32,155 nt of DNA, from positions 1 through 32,155 of the forward strand of contig CAIRMR010000200.1 of assembly GCA_903879715.1 (NCBI GenBank), read 5' to 3'. This stretch comes from an uncultured Bacteroidales bacterium (GTDB lineage Bacteria; Bacteroidota; Bacteroidia; Bacteroidales; UBA4417). The notes under the pieces were generated by a model. It ran no database searches, was not told where the DNA came from, and saw nothing but the letters and a program-made list of their open reading frames with translations. The position numbers and the translations under genes are program-made. Positions 32,128-32,155 of this stretch are shown piece by piece (position 1 is the first letter of the stretch; every line of letters begins with the position of its first letter).

Positions 32128-32155
32128 AAAAAAACATTATAATCAGACTGATTAG

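Larger units (their letters stand above)
31847..32155. other. Gene-free right end with palindromic repeats
   Basis: No coding sequence is supported after the flippase stop. The stretch contains a REP-like hairpin (31908-31930) and a larger palindromic element (32018-32127). The last 15 bases include the small palindrome AATCAG-A-CTGATT, and CTAATCAGT occurs in similar form at 31980. The next gene lies outside the window. Confidence 0.6.

Noticed and set aside
1-32155. tRNA or rRNA genes
   Set aside because: No cloverleaf-like runs with GGTTCGA-type T-arms or rRNA-like sequence were seen in the gaps.

Overview
The window looks like a chromosomal segment of an anaerobic member of the Bacteroidota (Bacteroidales or Marinilabiliales-like). 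The clues are a type IX secretion sorting tail (9361-10206), a Wzi-type capsule outer-membrane protein, WbqC and 7TM-HD (PgpH-like) proteins, several TAnnTTTG-type promoter boxes with little Shine-Dalgarno use, and a HydF maturase implying an [FeFe] hydrogenase. I saw no rRNA, tRNA or CRISPR array.

Layout. 1-7.1 kb: DHA2-type exporter, NlpC/P60 hydrolase, PgpH-like phosphodiesterase, WbqC-like protein, two thioredoxins (one a lipoprotein) ending in a clear terminator, and an orphan transposase-type zinc ribbon. 7.1-15.2 kb: TM2 and DUF2752 membrane proteins, hutI, a secreted DUF2271 protein, a CaCA exchanger with altered ion-site residues, cutC, bifunctional ftcD, and an aldo/keto reductase. 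15.4-19.9 kb: a co-directional run behind a good promoter: SHOCT-like membrane protein, aspA, purU, hydF. 19.9-21.3 kb: a small AT-rich island with a broken HEPN-type gene and a ParE/RelE-type toxin-antitoxin pair. 21.3-31.9 kb: Crp/Fnr regulator, Wzi, FtsE, two overlapping glycosyltransferases, MurB, a third glycosyltransferase and a flippase, so this part is largely cell-envelope and surface-polysaccharide functions.

How the genes may work together. HutI and FtcD are the last two steps of histidine breakdown through formiminoglutamate, which feeds a one-carbon unit into tetrahydrofolate. PurU can release that unit as formate and regenerate tetrahydrofolate. AspA releases ammonia from aspartate, and HydF carries the diiron precursor of the hydrogenase H-cluster. 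Having aspA, purU and hydF in one run hints at a link between ammonia, one-carbon supply and H-cluster azadithiolate assembly; this is inference.

The most unusual DNA structure is non-coding. There are several 7-bp tandem arrays, each locus with its own heptamer, and two loci have arrays in inverted pairs (28359-28428 with 28465-28506; 29729-29819 with 30302-30329). A 222/166-bp imperfect tandem duplication lies inside the second pair. A related palindromic repeat occurs at both ends of the window.
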